Assembly: GCF_006496635.1 (NCBI RefSeq)
Contig: NZ_CP022958.1
Coordinates: forward strand, 1,426,001-1,490,000
Reading direction: 5' to 3'
From: Azoarcus sp. DD4
GTDB taxonomy: Bacteria; Pseudomonadota; Gammaproteobacteria; Burkholderiales; Rhodocyclaceae
Length of the DNA: 64,000 nucleotides
In this document: positions 8,078-18,089 of the stretch, one piece after another
How the letters are laid out: each line of letters begins with the position of its first letter
Position numbering within the stretch: the first letter of the stretch is position 1
Notes under the pieces: model-generated
Told to the model about the DNA's origin: nothing
What the model saw: the letters and a program-made list of their open reading frames with translations, nothing else
Database searches by the model: none
Position numbers and translations under genes: made by a program

Positions 8078-9075
8078 AGATGATGACGAACCTGAATCGC
8101 GCGCTCGTCCCCGGCGTGCTGCTGGCGGTGCTCGCAGCCTTCCCGGCGATCGCGCCGCACTTCGGCCTGGACTATTACACCGGCTTCGTGATGCGCATGC
8201 TGATCGTGATGCTGATCGCCACCAGCCTCAACTTCCTCATGGGCTACGGCGGCATGGTAGCGCTCGGCCATGCCGGCTTCGTCGGCGTCGGCGCCTATGC
8301 GCTGGTGGCGATGAGCGAAGCGGGGGTGACCTCGGCCTGGGCGCTGTGGGGCGGCGCGATGCTGGCGGCGGCGCTGGCGGCGGTGCTGATCGGCGCGGTG
8401 TCGCTGCGCACCCGCGGCGTGTACTTCATCATGATCACGCTCGCCTTCGCGCAGATGCTCTACTACCTGGCGGTGTCGCTGCGGGCCTACGGCGGCGACG
8501 ACGGCTACAACCTGATGTCGCGCCCGCTGCTCGGCTTCGGGCTGGACACCGCCGACGATGCCACGCTGTACTGGGTGGTGCTGGCGCTGTGCGCGCTCTG
8601 TTTCGCCTTCTTCCACCACAGCCTGGGTTCGCGCTTCGGCCAGGCGCTGGTCGGCATCCGCGACAACGAGTCGCGCATGATGGCGCTTGGCTACCCGGTG
8701 TTCCTGCTCCGGTTGCAGGCCTTCGTGATCGCCGCGGCGGTGGCCGGCCTGGGCGGCGCCCTGATGGTGACGCAGAACAGTTTCATCAGCCCGTCGTCCA
8801 TGCACTGGTCGCAATCGGCGGTGCTCATCGTCATCGTCGTGCTCGGCGGGCTCGGCCATCGCTGGGGCGGGGTCATCGGCGCGGCGGTGTGGGTGACGCT
8901 GGAAGAAGTGCTGCGCCAGGCTACCGAGTACTGGCACTGGCCGCTGGGCGCCTTGCTGATCGCCATCATCCTGTTCGCGCCCGACGGTCTCGGTGCGCTC
9001 TTCGGCCGCCGTGCCGCGGGCGTTCCGGCGCAGCCGCGCGGCGGCTTCCTCACCCTGCTGCGGAGGTCGGCATGA
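8074..9075 (+). CDS. livM: Branched-chain amino acid-type ABC transporter, permease LivM
   Basis: 333 aa membrane protein with the LivM signature LGHAGFVGVGAYA near residue 65, RTRGVYFIMITLAFAQM and the late VLGGLGHRWGGVIGA motif. The ATG at 8074 overlaps the livH stop (ATGA); starts at 8080 or 8083 are also possible. Forms the second half of the transmembrane channel with LivH. The C-terminus overlaps the start of livG by four bases. Confidence 0.92.
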   Translation: MKMMTNLNRALVPGVLLAVLAAFPAIAPHFGLDYYTGFVMRMLIVMLIATSLNFLMGYGGMVALGHAGFVGVGAYALVAMSEAGVTSAWALWGGAMLAAALAAVLIGAVSLRTRGVYFIMITLAFAQMLYYLAVSLRAYGGDDGYNLMSRPLLGFGLDTADDATLYWVVLALCALCFAFFHHSLGSRFGQALVGIRDNESRMMALGYPVFLLRLQAFVIAAAVAGLGGALMVTQNSFISPSSMHWSQSAVLIVIVVLGGLGHRWGGVIGAAVWVTLEEVLRQATEYWHWPLGALLIAIILFAPDGLGALFGRRAAGVPAQPRGGFLTLLRRSA

Positions 9076-9818
9076 CGCTCTTTTCCACCCGTGGCCTGAT
9101 CAAGCAGTTCGGCAGCCTGCGCGCCACCGACGACGTGTCCATCGAGGTTGCGCCGAACGAGGTGCATGCCCTGATCGGCCCCAACGGCGCCGGCAAGAGC
9201 ACGCTGGTGAATCTCATCTCCGGCATGCTCCCGGCCGATGGCGGCAGCATCGTGCTCGACGGCGTCGAGCTCACCGCGATGCGTCCGCACCAGCGGGTGC
9301 GCGCCGGCTTGTCGCGCTGCTTCCAGGTGACCAATCTGTTCAAGGGGGCGACGGTGCGCAGCAATCTGATGCTGGCGGTGCAGTCGCACAACGGTGGCAG
9401 CTTCCAGCCCTTCGGCCGCCGCGATGGCGAGGCGGAACTGGCCGAGCGCGCGGTGGCGCTGGCCGAGCGTGTCGGCCTCGGCCGCGAGCTGGAGCGCATC
9501 GCCGGCAGCCTGCCGCACGGCGCCCAGCGTCAGCTCGACGTGGCGCTGGCGCTGGCGGCCGATCCCAAGCTGCTGCTGCTCGACGAGCCGATGGCCGGCA
9601 TGGGGCCGGACGAGTCGGCGCGCATGGTCGAGCTGATCCAGCAGCTGCGGCGCGACATGGCCATCCTGCTGATCGAGCACGACATGGACGCGGTGTTCCG
9701 GCTCGCCGACCGCATCTCGGTGCTGGTGTACGGCCGGGTGCTGGCCAGCGGCAATGCGGAGCAGATCAAGGCGCACCCGGAGGTGCAGGCGGTCTACCTT
9801 GGGTCGGAGGCGGCATGA
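9072..9818 (+). CDS. livG: ABC transporter ATP-binding protein LivG
   Basis: 248 aa ABC ATPase. Walker A GPNGAGKST near residue 36, signature-like loop LPHGAQRQLDVAL and Walker B LLLLDEPMAGM. The signature departs from the LSGGQ consensus, as is common in LivG proteins (usually LSxGxQR). Start overlaps the livM stop; GGAGG precedes it. Energises import together with LivF. Confidence 0.93.
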   Translation: MTLFSTRGLIKQFGSLRATDDVSIEVAPNEVHALIGPNGAGKSTLVNLISGMLPADGGSIVLDGVELTAMRPHQRVRAGLSRCFQVTNLFKGATVRSNLMLAVQSHNGGSFQPFGRRDGEAELAERAVALAERVGLGRELERIAGSLPHGAQRQLDVALALAADPKLLLLDEPMAGMGPDESARMVELIQQLRRDMAILLIEHDMDAVFRLADRISVLVYGRVLASGNAEQIKAHPEVQAVYLGSEAA

Positions 9819-10531
9819 AGCACGACGCGCTTTTATCCTGTTCCGGCCTGCAGGCCGGCTATGGCGCCAGCCAGGTGCTGTTCGGGCTGGATTTCGAGAT
9901 CAATCCGGGCGAGGTCATCGGCCTGCTCGGCCGCAACGGCATGGGCAAGAGCACCACGATCAAGAGCATCGTCGGCACGCTGGCGCCCAGCCGCGGCGAC
10001 ATCCGCTTTCTCGGCCGGTCGATCGCCGGTATGCGGCCCGACGCGATCGCGCGCATGGGCGTGGCGATCGTGCCGGAAGGCCGCCACTGCTTTCCGAACC
10101 TCAGTGTGCGCGAGCACCTGGTCGCCTTCGCCGACAAGCGCAACGACCACCGCGACGGCTGGACGCTGGAACGCATCTACGCGCTGTTCCCGCGCCTGAA
10201 GGAGCGCGCCGACAACCTCGGCAACCAGCTCTCCGGCGGCGAGCAGCAGATGCTGGCGATCGGCCGCGCGCTGTCGACCAATCCGCGCCTGCTCATCCTG
10301 GACGAGGCGACCGAAGGCCTGGCGCCGGTGATCCGCGACGAGATCTGGCGCTGCCTCGCCCAGTTGAAGGCCGAGGGCCAGACCACGCTGGTGGTAGACA
10401 AGTATGTCGATCGGCTGGTCGAGCTTGCCGATCGCCACCTCATCCTCGAGCGCGGTCGTGTGGTGTGGGCAGGCTCCTCGTCCGAACTCGCTGCCGACCA
10501 CAGCCTGTGGCATCGCTACATGGGCGTCTGA
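9815..10531 (+). CDS. livF: ABC transporter ATP-binding protein LivF
   Basis: 238 aa ABC ATPase with Walker A GRNGMGKST, signature LSGGEQQML and Walker B LLILDEATEGL, followed by the LivF-typical LAPVIRDEIW. Overlaps the livG stop by four bases (ATGA) with GGAGG upstream. The second ATPase of the importer; operon context confirms the assignment. Confidence 0.93.
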   Translation: MKHDALLSCSGLQAGYGASQVLFGLDFEINPGEVIGLLGRNGMGKSTTIKSIVGTLAPSRGDIRFLGRSIAGMRPDAIARMGVAIVPEGRHCFPNLSVREHLVAFADKRNDHRDGWTLERIYALFPRLKERADNLGNQLSGGEQQMLAIGRALSTNPRLLILDEATEGLAPVIRDEIWRCLAQLKAEGQTTLVVDKYVDRLVELADRHLILERGRVVWAGSSSELAADHSLWHRYMGV

Positions 10532-10643
10532 GGCGATGTCGCCGACGCCCGTTCTTGCATGGACCGCCATCCCACGAGGTGTGCGGCCGTGCCGTGCTTC
10601 AACCCGCCGTTCCGCATCCCCCACCCCCTTACGGAGATACACG

Positions 10644-11828
10644 ATGAAAGGCACCTTGAACCGAACCGCCGCCGCGCTCCTGGCGTTCGGACTGAGCTGT
10701 GCGCCGGCCTTTGCTGCCGACGAGATCAAGATCGGCTTCATGACCACCCTGTCCGGCCCCGGCGCTGCCATCGGCACCGAGGTGCGCGACGGCTTTCAGC
10801 TGGCGCTCAAGCACACGGGTGAAAAGTTCGGTGGCCTGCCGGTGAAGATGGACGTGGTCGACGACCAGCAGAACCCACAGACCGGCCGCCAGACGGTGGA
10901 GCGCTTCCTCAAGCGCGACAAGGTGGATCTGGTGACCGGTGGCGTGTTCTCCAACGTGGTGCTGCCGGTACTGCCGTCCATCCTGCAGGCCGACACCGTG
11001 TATCTGTCGACCAACACCGGTCCCCGCGACTATGCGGCGGACAAGTGCGATCCCAACTTCTTCGCGCTGGCCTGGCAGAACGAGGACATTCCGGCGGCGA
11101 TGGGCAAGTTCGCCAACGACATGGGCTACAAGAAGGTGGCAATGATCGCGCCCAACTACCCCGGCGGGCGTGAATCGCTGGACGGGTTCAAGCACTTGTA
11201 CAAGGGCGAGGTGGTCGAGGAGATCTACACCAAGCTCGGCCAGCTCGACTATGCCGCCGAACTCGCCACCATCCGCGTCGCCAAGCCGGACGCGGTGTTC
11301 TTCTTCCTGCCGGGGGGCATGGGCGTGAACTTCATCAAACAGTTCGACGGTGCCGGTCTCAACAAGACCATGCCGCTACTCGCGCCGGGCTTTTCGGCGG
11401 ATGAGGACACCATCAAGGCGGTGGGCGAGTCCATCGCCGGCCTCTACAACGCCTCGCAGTGGGCCGCCGATCTTGACAACGCGGCCAACAAGCGCTTCGT
11501 CGCCGACTTCGTCAAGGCGTATGGTCGCATCCCGACCATGTACGCCGCCCAAGCCTACGACACCGCCATGCTGATCGACAGCGCGGTGAAGAAGGTCGGC
11601 GGCAAGGTGGAGGACAAGGCGGCCTTCCGCAAGGCACTGCGCGCGGCGGACTTCCAGTCGGTGCGTGGCGGTTTCCGCTTCAATACCAACCAGTACCCGA
11701 TCCAGGACATCTACATGCGCTCGGTGATTCGTAACCAGCAGGGACAGACCACCAACAAGACGGTGGGCGTGGTCATCAAGGATCACGCCGACCGCTTTGC
11801 GGCGGAGTGCAAGATGTCGGGTGCCTGA
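10644..11828 (+). CDS. ABC transporter periplasmic substrate-binding protein (LivK-like)
   Basis: 394 aa. Signal peptide of about 24 residues (basic MKGTLNR, hydrophobic core, cleavage after AFA) and a type I periplasmic binding fold (IKIGFMTTLSGPGAAIG, then DVVDDQQNPQTGRQ). Last gene of the importer operon, 112 bp after livF. It belongs to the subgroup of LivK-like proteins often linked to aromatic or short acid uptake rather than amino acids, but binding specificity cannot be read off. Confidence 0.92.
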   Translation: MKGTLNRTAAALLAFGLSCAPAFAADEIKIGFMTTLSGPGAAIGTEVRDGFQLALKHTGEKFGGLPVKMDVVDDQQNPQTGRQTVERFLKRDKVDLVTGGVFSNVVLPVLPSILQADTVYLSTNTGPRDYAADKCDPNFFALAWQNEDIPAAMGKFANDMGYKKVAMIAPNYPGGRESLDGFKHLYKGEVVEEIYTKLGQLDYAAELATIRVAKPDAVFFFLPGGMGVNFIKQFDGAGLNKTMPLLAPGFSADEDTIKAVGESIAGLYNASQWAADLDNAANKRFVADFVKAYGRIPTMYAAQAYDTAMLIDSAVKKVGGKVEDKAAFRKALRAADFQSVRGGFRFNTNQYPIQDIYMRSVIRNQQGQTTNKTVGVVIKDHADRFAAECKMSGA

Positions 11829-11874
11829 GCACCCGAACGATGGCCGGCCCGCCATGTGGCGGGCGGTATGTGTG

Positions 11875-11901
11875 CGGGCGGCGCCTTCAGGTTGCCGCCC
11901 G
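11875..11901. terminator. Hairpin between convergent binding-protein gene and rraA
   Basis: 8-bp perfect stem CGGGCGGC (11875-11882) with GCCGCCCG (11894-11901), 11-nt loop, followed on the plus strand by TTGTCGTTT. Placed between two convergent stops. The T tract is interrupted, so confidence is moderate. Confidence 0.5.
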
Positions 11902-11908
11902 TTGTCGT

Positions 11909-12394
11909 TTACAACAGCGGCGTGGGCGAGACGATGATGCCGTCGTCATCCGTATAGAGATAGTGGCCGGGAGTGAAGGTGACTCCACCGAAGGTGACCG
12001 GCAGTTCGGCTTCGCCGGTGTTGCGCTTGATCGACTTCCTAGGGTGTGTGCCGAGTGCGAACACGCCGAGGTCCATGCCCGATAGCGCCTTGGAGTCGCG
12101 GATGCAGCCATAGACGACGATGCCGGCCCAGCCGTTCTTCACGCCGAGTTCGCCGAGCTGATCGCCGACCAGGGCGCAGCGCATCGAGCCACCGCCATCG
12201 ACCACCAGCACGCGGCCGTTGCCCGGGGTTTCGAGCGTCTTACGCACCAGCGCATTGTCTTCGAACAGCTTGAGCGTAGCGATCGCGCCGCCGAAGGCGC
12301 TACGGCCGCCGAAGCTGCGGAACATCGGGGCGACGACACTGACCTTGTCTTCGTTGGCGTCGCAGAGATCGGCAGTCTGGATGGTGAGGGTCAT
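11909..12394 (-). CDS. RraA-family protein (RNase E regulator / HMG-CHA aldolase-like)
   Basis: 161 aa, the same length as E. coli RraA and collinear with it (FGGRSAFGGAIATLK, RVLVVDGGGSMRCAL, FGGVTFTPGHYLYTDDDGI). Unlike E. coli RraA, which has Arg followed by Gln at the metal site, this protein keeps the Arg-Asp pair (YGCIRDS) of 4-hydroxy-4-methyl-2-oxoglutarate/4-carboxy-4-hydroxy-2-oxoadipate aldolases. It may therefore have aldolase or oxaloacetate decarboxylase activity instead of, or beside, RNase E inhibition. Expressed alone on the minus strand. Confidence 0.88.
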   Translation of the reverse strand: MTLTIQTADLCDANEDKVSVVAPMFRSFGGRSAFGGAIATLKLFEDNALVRKTLETPGNGRVLVVDGGGSMRCALVGDQLGELGVKNGWAGIVVYGCIRDSKALSGMDLGVFALGTHPRKSIKRNTGEAELPVTFGGVTFTPGHYLYTDDDGIIVSPTPLL

Positions 12395-12475
12395 GGTGGC
12401 TCCGTTGATGGGCGGGAAGGGCCCGGACGGGCCGGGCGTTGCGCATCATAACGGATGAGTCGGGCGTCTTTGCGG

Positions 12476-12509
12476 CCTGTCGGCCGTCCGTTGTAGGACA
12501 GCCGACAGG
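12476..12509. repeat. Intergenic stem-loop
   Basis: CCTGTCGGC (12476-12484) pairs with GCCGACAGG (12501-12509), and inner GTCC (12486-12489) pairs with GGAC (12496-12499), with a single C/A mismatch and a 6-nt loop. It lies between the unknown 187-aa gene and rraA, both on the minus strand. No T run follows on either strand, so it may be a processing or weak termination structure. Confidence 0.55.
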
Positions 12510-12535
12510 ACCGAACCCGACAAGATCAGGATGGA

Positions 12536-13099
12536 TCAGACCGGGCCGCGGGCTTCGCGCACGGCGTTGGTCTTGGTGGCGACCACTTCGTCCCAGCCCA
12601 CGGTCGGGTACTTGGGCTTGTAGTCGTCGAAGGCGCCGGCCACGGTCAGCACCTTGTCGGCGGCGGACTGGCCCTTGAAATCACCCTTTTCGAGCTTGAG
12701 TTCTTCGATCAGCTCGTTCCAGACCATGCCGTCCTGCAGGGGAATCAGCGCCGAGGTCTGACCGCCGAACTCGGTGAACAGCGGCTTGGCGACGTTCACC
12801 ACGAAGAACAGCAGCTTCGCGCCGGGAGCGAGATCCTCGCCGTACTTTTCAAAGAACAGCGGAATCTCCGCAACGTCGTTGAGCATGCCGGCAGCCATCA
12901 CGAGCTTGTCGCCGTCGGACAGCAGCACCGCGCCACGCATCACTTCCGTGGGCGGCTTGCGACGACCGGCGGCATCGCCGATTTCGCCTTCGACGAGGAC
13001 GAGTTCGCCCCGATAGGCAGCCTTGCCGGCGGTGGTGCTGGCCTCCTTGAAGTTCATGTTGAAGAGCAGCCCTTGTTGCTCATAGCGGTCGAACAGCAT
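12536..13099 (-). CDS. Conserved-looking hypothetical protein, 187 aa
   Basis: I do not recognise the family. Start at 13099 has AGGAGA upstream. The protein is soluble, without signal peptide or membrane segment, rich in acidic and hydrophobic residues (AGKAAYRGELVLVEGEIGD, MLNDVAEIPLFFEKYGEDL, GAKLLFFVVNVAKPLF). Codon use matches the neighbours and the reading frame is clean, so it is a real gene. It has its own transcription unit between rraA and clpA with stem-loops on both sides. No function is proposed. Confidence 0.8.
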   Translation of the reverse strand: MLFDRYEQQGLLFNMNFKEASTTAGKAAYRGELVLVEGEIGDAAGRRKPPTEVMRGAVLLSDGDKLVMAAGMLNDVAEIPLFFEKYGEDLAPGAKLLFFVVNVAKPLFTEFGGQTSALIPLQDGMVWNELIEELKLEKGDFKGQSAADKVLTVAGAFDDYKPKYPTVGWDEVVATKTNAVREARGPV

Positions 13100-13184
13100 G
13101 TGAATCTCCTGCTTGGTTTGAGAATGCCAAGCAGGCCTGCAATAAGCATGCCGGCGTCAGGGGTATGAACGGCGGAGCAGATGG

Positions 13185-13215
13185 AAAAGGGGCACGCCCT
13201 TGCGGACGTGCCCCT
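13185..13215 (-). terminator. Rho-independent terminator of clpSA
   Basis: On the minus strand AGGGGCACG and CGTGCCCC(T) form an 8-9 bp stem with a 10-nt loop followed by TTTT (plus strand 13185-13188). It begins about 45 bp after the clpA stop. Confidence 0.8.
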
Positions 13216-13257
13216 CGGAGGCTGATGCAGACCGGGCCGGCGCCCGGTGGCGGATGC

Positions 13258-15540
<2,283 letters not shown>

Positions 15541-15858
15541 TCAGTTTTCCTCCATCACGCATGCCAGTGGGTGCTGATGCTGGCGGGCAAAGGAGACGAC
15601 CTGTTCAACCTTGGTCGAGGCGATGTCCCGGGGAAAGACACCACACACCCCCATGCCCTCTCTGTGGACTTGGAGCATGACCCGCGTGGCACGTTCGCGG
15701 TCCATGCCGAAATATTTCTGCAGAACGACGATGACAAAGTCCATCGGAGTGAAGTCGTCGTTGAGCAGAAGCACCTTGTACAACGGGGGCGGACGGGTAC
15801 GCGTCCGCTTCGCTTCCAATACGAATCCGTCTTGTTTCTGCGTGGCCATGCGGTCCAT
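15541..15858 (-). CDS. clpS: ClpA adaptor protein ClpS
   Basis: 105 aa. Carries the ClpS core LYKVLLLNDDFTPMDFVIVVLQKYF and the second half RATRVMLQVHREGMGVCGVF. The Asn-Asp-Asp and Asp-Phe-Thr residues of the N-degron pocket and His of VHREG are visible. Start could be at 15858 or at the ATG three codons later (15849). Adjacent to clpA on the same strand, the standard arrangement. Confidence 0.95.
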   Translation of the reverse strand: MDRMATQKQDGFVLEAKRTRTRPPPLYKVLLLNDDFTPMDFVIVVLQKYFGMDRERATRVMLQVHREGMGVCGVFPRDIASTKVEQVVSFARQHQHPLACVMEEN

Positions 15859-16284
15859 TCTAATGAAGTCGAAGCAGAGTGCAACACGCCTGGCAACGGG
15901 GTAATTTGCGCTCCGGGATCCCGGAAAATCGCCCGTCGGAATCTATCTGAGGGCGCCTCCGGTTGATTTCAACAAAGCCAGAAGCGTGCCATTCTCAAGG
16001 CAATAATTCGGTATGAATGCTGCGTTGCGGCAGGCTCCGCGCAAACGCCCGCCAGGCAAGGCGCGGGAAAAAGAAAACGTTGACGCTGTGCTGACAAGTG
16101 GGTAAAAACTAGCGCGTGCGTCGTGTAAGGTGTAATGCGCTGGTTCTGTTAGTTGCGGCCGGGTGCGCGAGTTTCGCGTCGCGTGGCCTGAACCCGCAGT
16201 GCTGGTTATGCTTGACTTGACAACGAGGCATTCGCCGGCAGTGGAGCCGGTTTGTATCAAGTAACTTTGAAGGATTAAGGCAAT
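15859..16284. promoter_or_regulatory. Divergent clpS / cold-shock gene intergenic region
   Basis: 426 bp without a gene. The half nearest the cold-shock gene carries its promoter and long leader (separate entry). The half nearest clpS is GC-rich with no clear promoter. Short overlapping frames (for example on the minus strand 15943-16374) have no protein-like features. Confidence 0.6.
16080..16108 (+). promoter_or_regulatory. Candidate sigma-70 promoter of the cold-shock gene
   Basis: TTGACG at 16080-16085, 17-bp spacer, TAAAAA at 16103-16108. Transcription from about 16115 would give a 5' leader of about 170 nt, close to the long structured leaders known for csp mRNAs. A second TTGACT/TTGACA cluster at 16213-16223 has no good -10. 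Confidence 0.55.
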
Positions 16285-16488
16285 ATGGCAACTGGCACTG
16301 TTAAGTGGTTCAACGACTCCAAGGGTTTTGGTTTCATTACCCCTGACGATGGCAGCGAAGACCTGTTCGCGCACTTCTCCGCCATCAACATGAGTGGCTT
16401 CAAGACCCTGAAGGAAGGCGAAAAGGTTTCCTTCGAGGTCACGCAGGGGCCGAAGGGCAAGCAGGCTTCGAACATTCAGCGGGCCTGA
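16285..16488 (+). CDS. cspA: Cold-shock protein, CspA family
   Basis: 67 aa OB-fold nucleic-acid-binding protein. Both RNA-binding motifs are present: KGFGFI (RNP1) and DLFAHFS (RNP2). Start is the ATG in GGCAATATGG with AAGGATTAAGG upstream. It acts as an RNA chaperone; whether cold-induced or constitutive cannot be told from the protein, but the long leader suggests post-transcriptional control. Confidence 0.96.
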   Translation: MATGTVKWFNDSKGFGFITPDDGSEDLFAHFSAINMSGFKTLKEGEKVSFEVTQGPKGKQASNIQRA

Positions 16489-16545
16489 CGAGTCGAGTTG
16501 ATGGGGTTTGACCTGAAGGGGATGGCCTGAAGGTCTGGCTCCATC

Positions 16546-16589
16546 AAAAAGCAGAAGGCCGCCGGGTGACCGGCGGCCTTCTGCTTTTT
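16546..16589 (+). terminator. Strong Rho-independent terminator after the cold-shock gene
   Basis: Perfect 20-bp stem (16546-16565 with 16570-16589) around a GTGA loop. The arms begin with AAAAA and end with TTTTT, so the structure could work in both directions. It starts 57 bp after the stop. Confidence 0.92.
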
Positions 16590-16797
16590 GGCGTCTGCAT
16601 CACGCACAAATCAGGTGCTTTGCGCCCGATTGGTAGATCAGGCGGCACTGACTCTTGCGGTCGTATGGCCTTACTGCTTGCTGTCGTGCAATTGCCGCAG
16701 CGGGCGATTCACTACGGTGGTGCAGGCTTTGTCCGAAATGCACCGTGGAACGATGCCGGACAGCAGCCGCGTCGGCGGGCAGGCGCCCGCCGCGACC
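16590..16797. other. Gene-free stretch between cold-shock terminator and rpmG
   Basis: About 200 bp; with the terminator and 3' UTR the gap between genes is 309 bp. It includes a hairpin of GGCGGGC and GCCCGCC near 16771-16791 that could end the rpmBG transcript. No tRNA-like fold or credible ORF was seen. Confidence 0.5.
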
Positions 16798-16965
16798 TTA
16801 CTTGAGCTTGATTTCCTTGTACGGGACGTGCTTGCGCGCGACCGGGTCGTACTTGTTGAATTCGAGCTTTTCAGGGGTGGTGCGCTTGTTCTTCGAGGTC
16901 GTGTAGAAATGACCGGTACCGGCGGTCGATTCCAGCTTGATCTTTTCGCGGGCGCCTTTGGCCAT
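16798..16965 (-). CDS. rpmG: 50S ribosomal protein L33
   Basis: 55 aa, the exact length of E. coli L33, from MAKGAREKIKLEST to VPYKEIKLK. Contains the family core GTGHFYTTSKNKR. It lacks the CxxC zinc pairs of the C+ type, so it is the zinc-independent form. Lies 65 bp downstream of rpmB on the same strand, the conserved rpmB-rpmG order. Confidence 0.96.
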   Translation of the reverse strand: MAKGAREKIKLESTAGTGHFYTTSKNKRTTPEKLEFNKYDPVARKHVPYKEIKLK

Positions 16966-17030
16966 GGCGATCTCCGTTCAGTTCGTGCGGCGCAGGGCCG
17001 CAATAGGGTTGCCTGGGACGATAGTCCGGA

Positions 17031-17267
17031 TCAGATCTTGTCGCCGCGGGCGCGCAGCTCGGCAACGACGGTGTCGATGCCCTTCTTGTCGATCGTGCGC
17101 AGCGCGGCGTTGGTGACGCGCAGACGGATCCAGCGGTTTTCGCTTTCGCTCCAGAACCGGCGGTTTTGCAGGTTCGGAAGGAAACGGCGCTTGGTTTTGT
17201 TGTTGGCGTGGGAAACATGATTTCCCACCATCGGTGCTTTACCGGTCACTTGGCAGACGCGAGCCAT
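17031..17267 (-). CDS. rpmB: 50S ribosomal protein L28
   Basis: 78 aa. Characteristic start MARVCQVTGKAPMVGN, then HANNKTKRRFLPNLQ and RWIRLRVTNAALRTIDKKG. A single-copy large-subunit protein; it pairs with rpmG immediately downstream. Confidence 0.97.
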   Translation of the reverse strand: MARVCQVTGKAPMVGNHVSHANNKTKRRFLPNLQNRRFWSESENRWIRLRVTNAALRTIDKKGIDTVVAELRARGDKI

Positions 17268-17366
17268 ACGATGCTCCAGGGAATTCGGATTGCGAAAACG
17301 TTGGAGGATACCTTAGTTGCGGCGGACTAGGCAAGATGGTTTCGTAAAACCGACCGCCCGACGCGC

Positions 17367-18044
17367 TCAGATCAGGCCGCGTTCGGCGAATGACGTGGGC
17401 TTTCCATGTGCCGGTACGATGAAGTGGTCGAGTACCCGGATGTCGACCAGGGCCAGCGCGTCCTTGAGCGTGCGTGTGAGCGCCTCGTCGGCACTGCTCG
17501 GCTCGGCCGCGCCGGACGGATGATTGTGGGCGAAGATTACCGCTGCGGCATTGTGGGCCAAGGCAAGCTTGACGATCTCGCGTGGGTACACGCTGGTCTG
17601 CGTCAGTGTGCCGCGGAAGAGATCGATTGCGTCGATCAGGCTGTTGCGGGCGTCGAGCAGCAGCACGCAGAAGGTTTCATGGGGCAGGTGGCCGAGCCGC
17701 AGGCGCAGCCAGTCGCGCACCGCCTGCGGCGAGTCGAAGAGGTCACGGGTTGTGAGTGTCTCCGACAGCGCGCGTCGCGCCAGTTCCATCACCGCCTGCA
17801 GTTGGGCATACTTCGCCAGCCCCATGCCGGGGATGGCGGCGAATTCCTCGGCACTGGCGGCGCAGAGCCGGGTGAGCGTGCCGAAGCGGGCGATCAGCTG
17901 GCGGGCGAGATCCACGGCGGTGTGGCCGCGAATGCCGACGCGCAGAAACAGTGCGAGCAGTTCCGCGTCCGACAGTGCATTGGCGCCGCGGCTGAGCAGC
18001 TTTTCTCGGGGGCGTTCGTCTTCGGGCCAGTCGGTAATCGCCAT
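17367..18044 (-). CDS. radC: DNA repair protein RadC (JAB/MPN metalloprotein family)
   Basis: 225 aa. N-terminal helix-hairpin-helix region (FAAIPGMGLAKYAQLQA) and C-terminal JAB/MPN domain with the metal motif HNHPSG followed by an Asp about 10 residues later. In most bacteria radC sits next to coaBC or rpmB as here; its true biochemical role is unsettled. Divergent from coaBC with 45 bp between starts. Confidence 0.95.
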   Translation of the reverse strand: MAITDWPEDERPREKLLSRGANALSDAELLALFLRVGIRGHTAVDLARQLIARFGTLTRLCAASAEEFAAIPGMGLAKYAQLQAVMELARRALSETLTTRDLFDSPQAVRDWLRLRLGHLPHETFCVLLLDARNSLIDAIDLFRGTLTQTSVYPREIVKLALAHNAAAVIFAHNHPSGAAEPSSADEALTRTLKDALALVDIRVLDHFIVPAHGKPTSFAERGLI

Positions 18045-18089
18045 GGGTATCGTCTATTCCAATGTCGTGATTAGTTTAACGCGAATGTC

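Noticed and set aside
16590..16797. Possible tRNA or small RNA gene before rpmG
   Set aside because: No cloverleaf, no T-loop GTTCGANTC motif and no promoter/terminator pair could be found.
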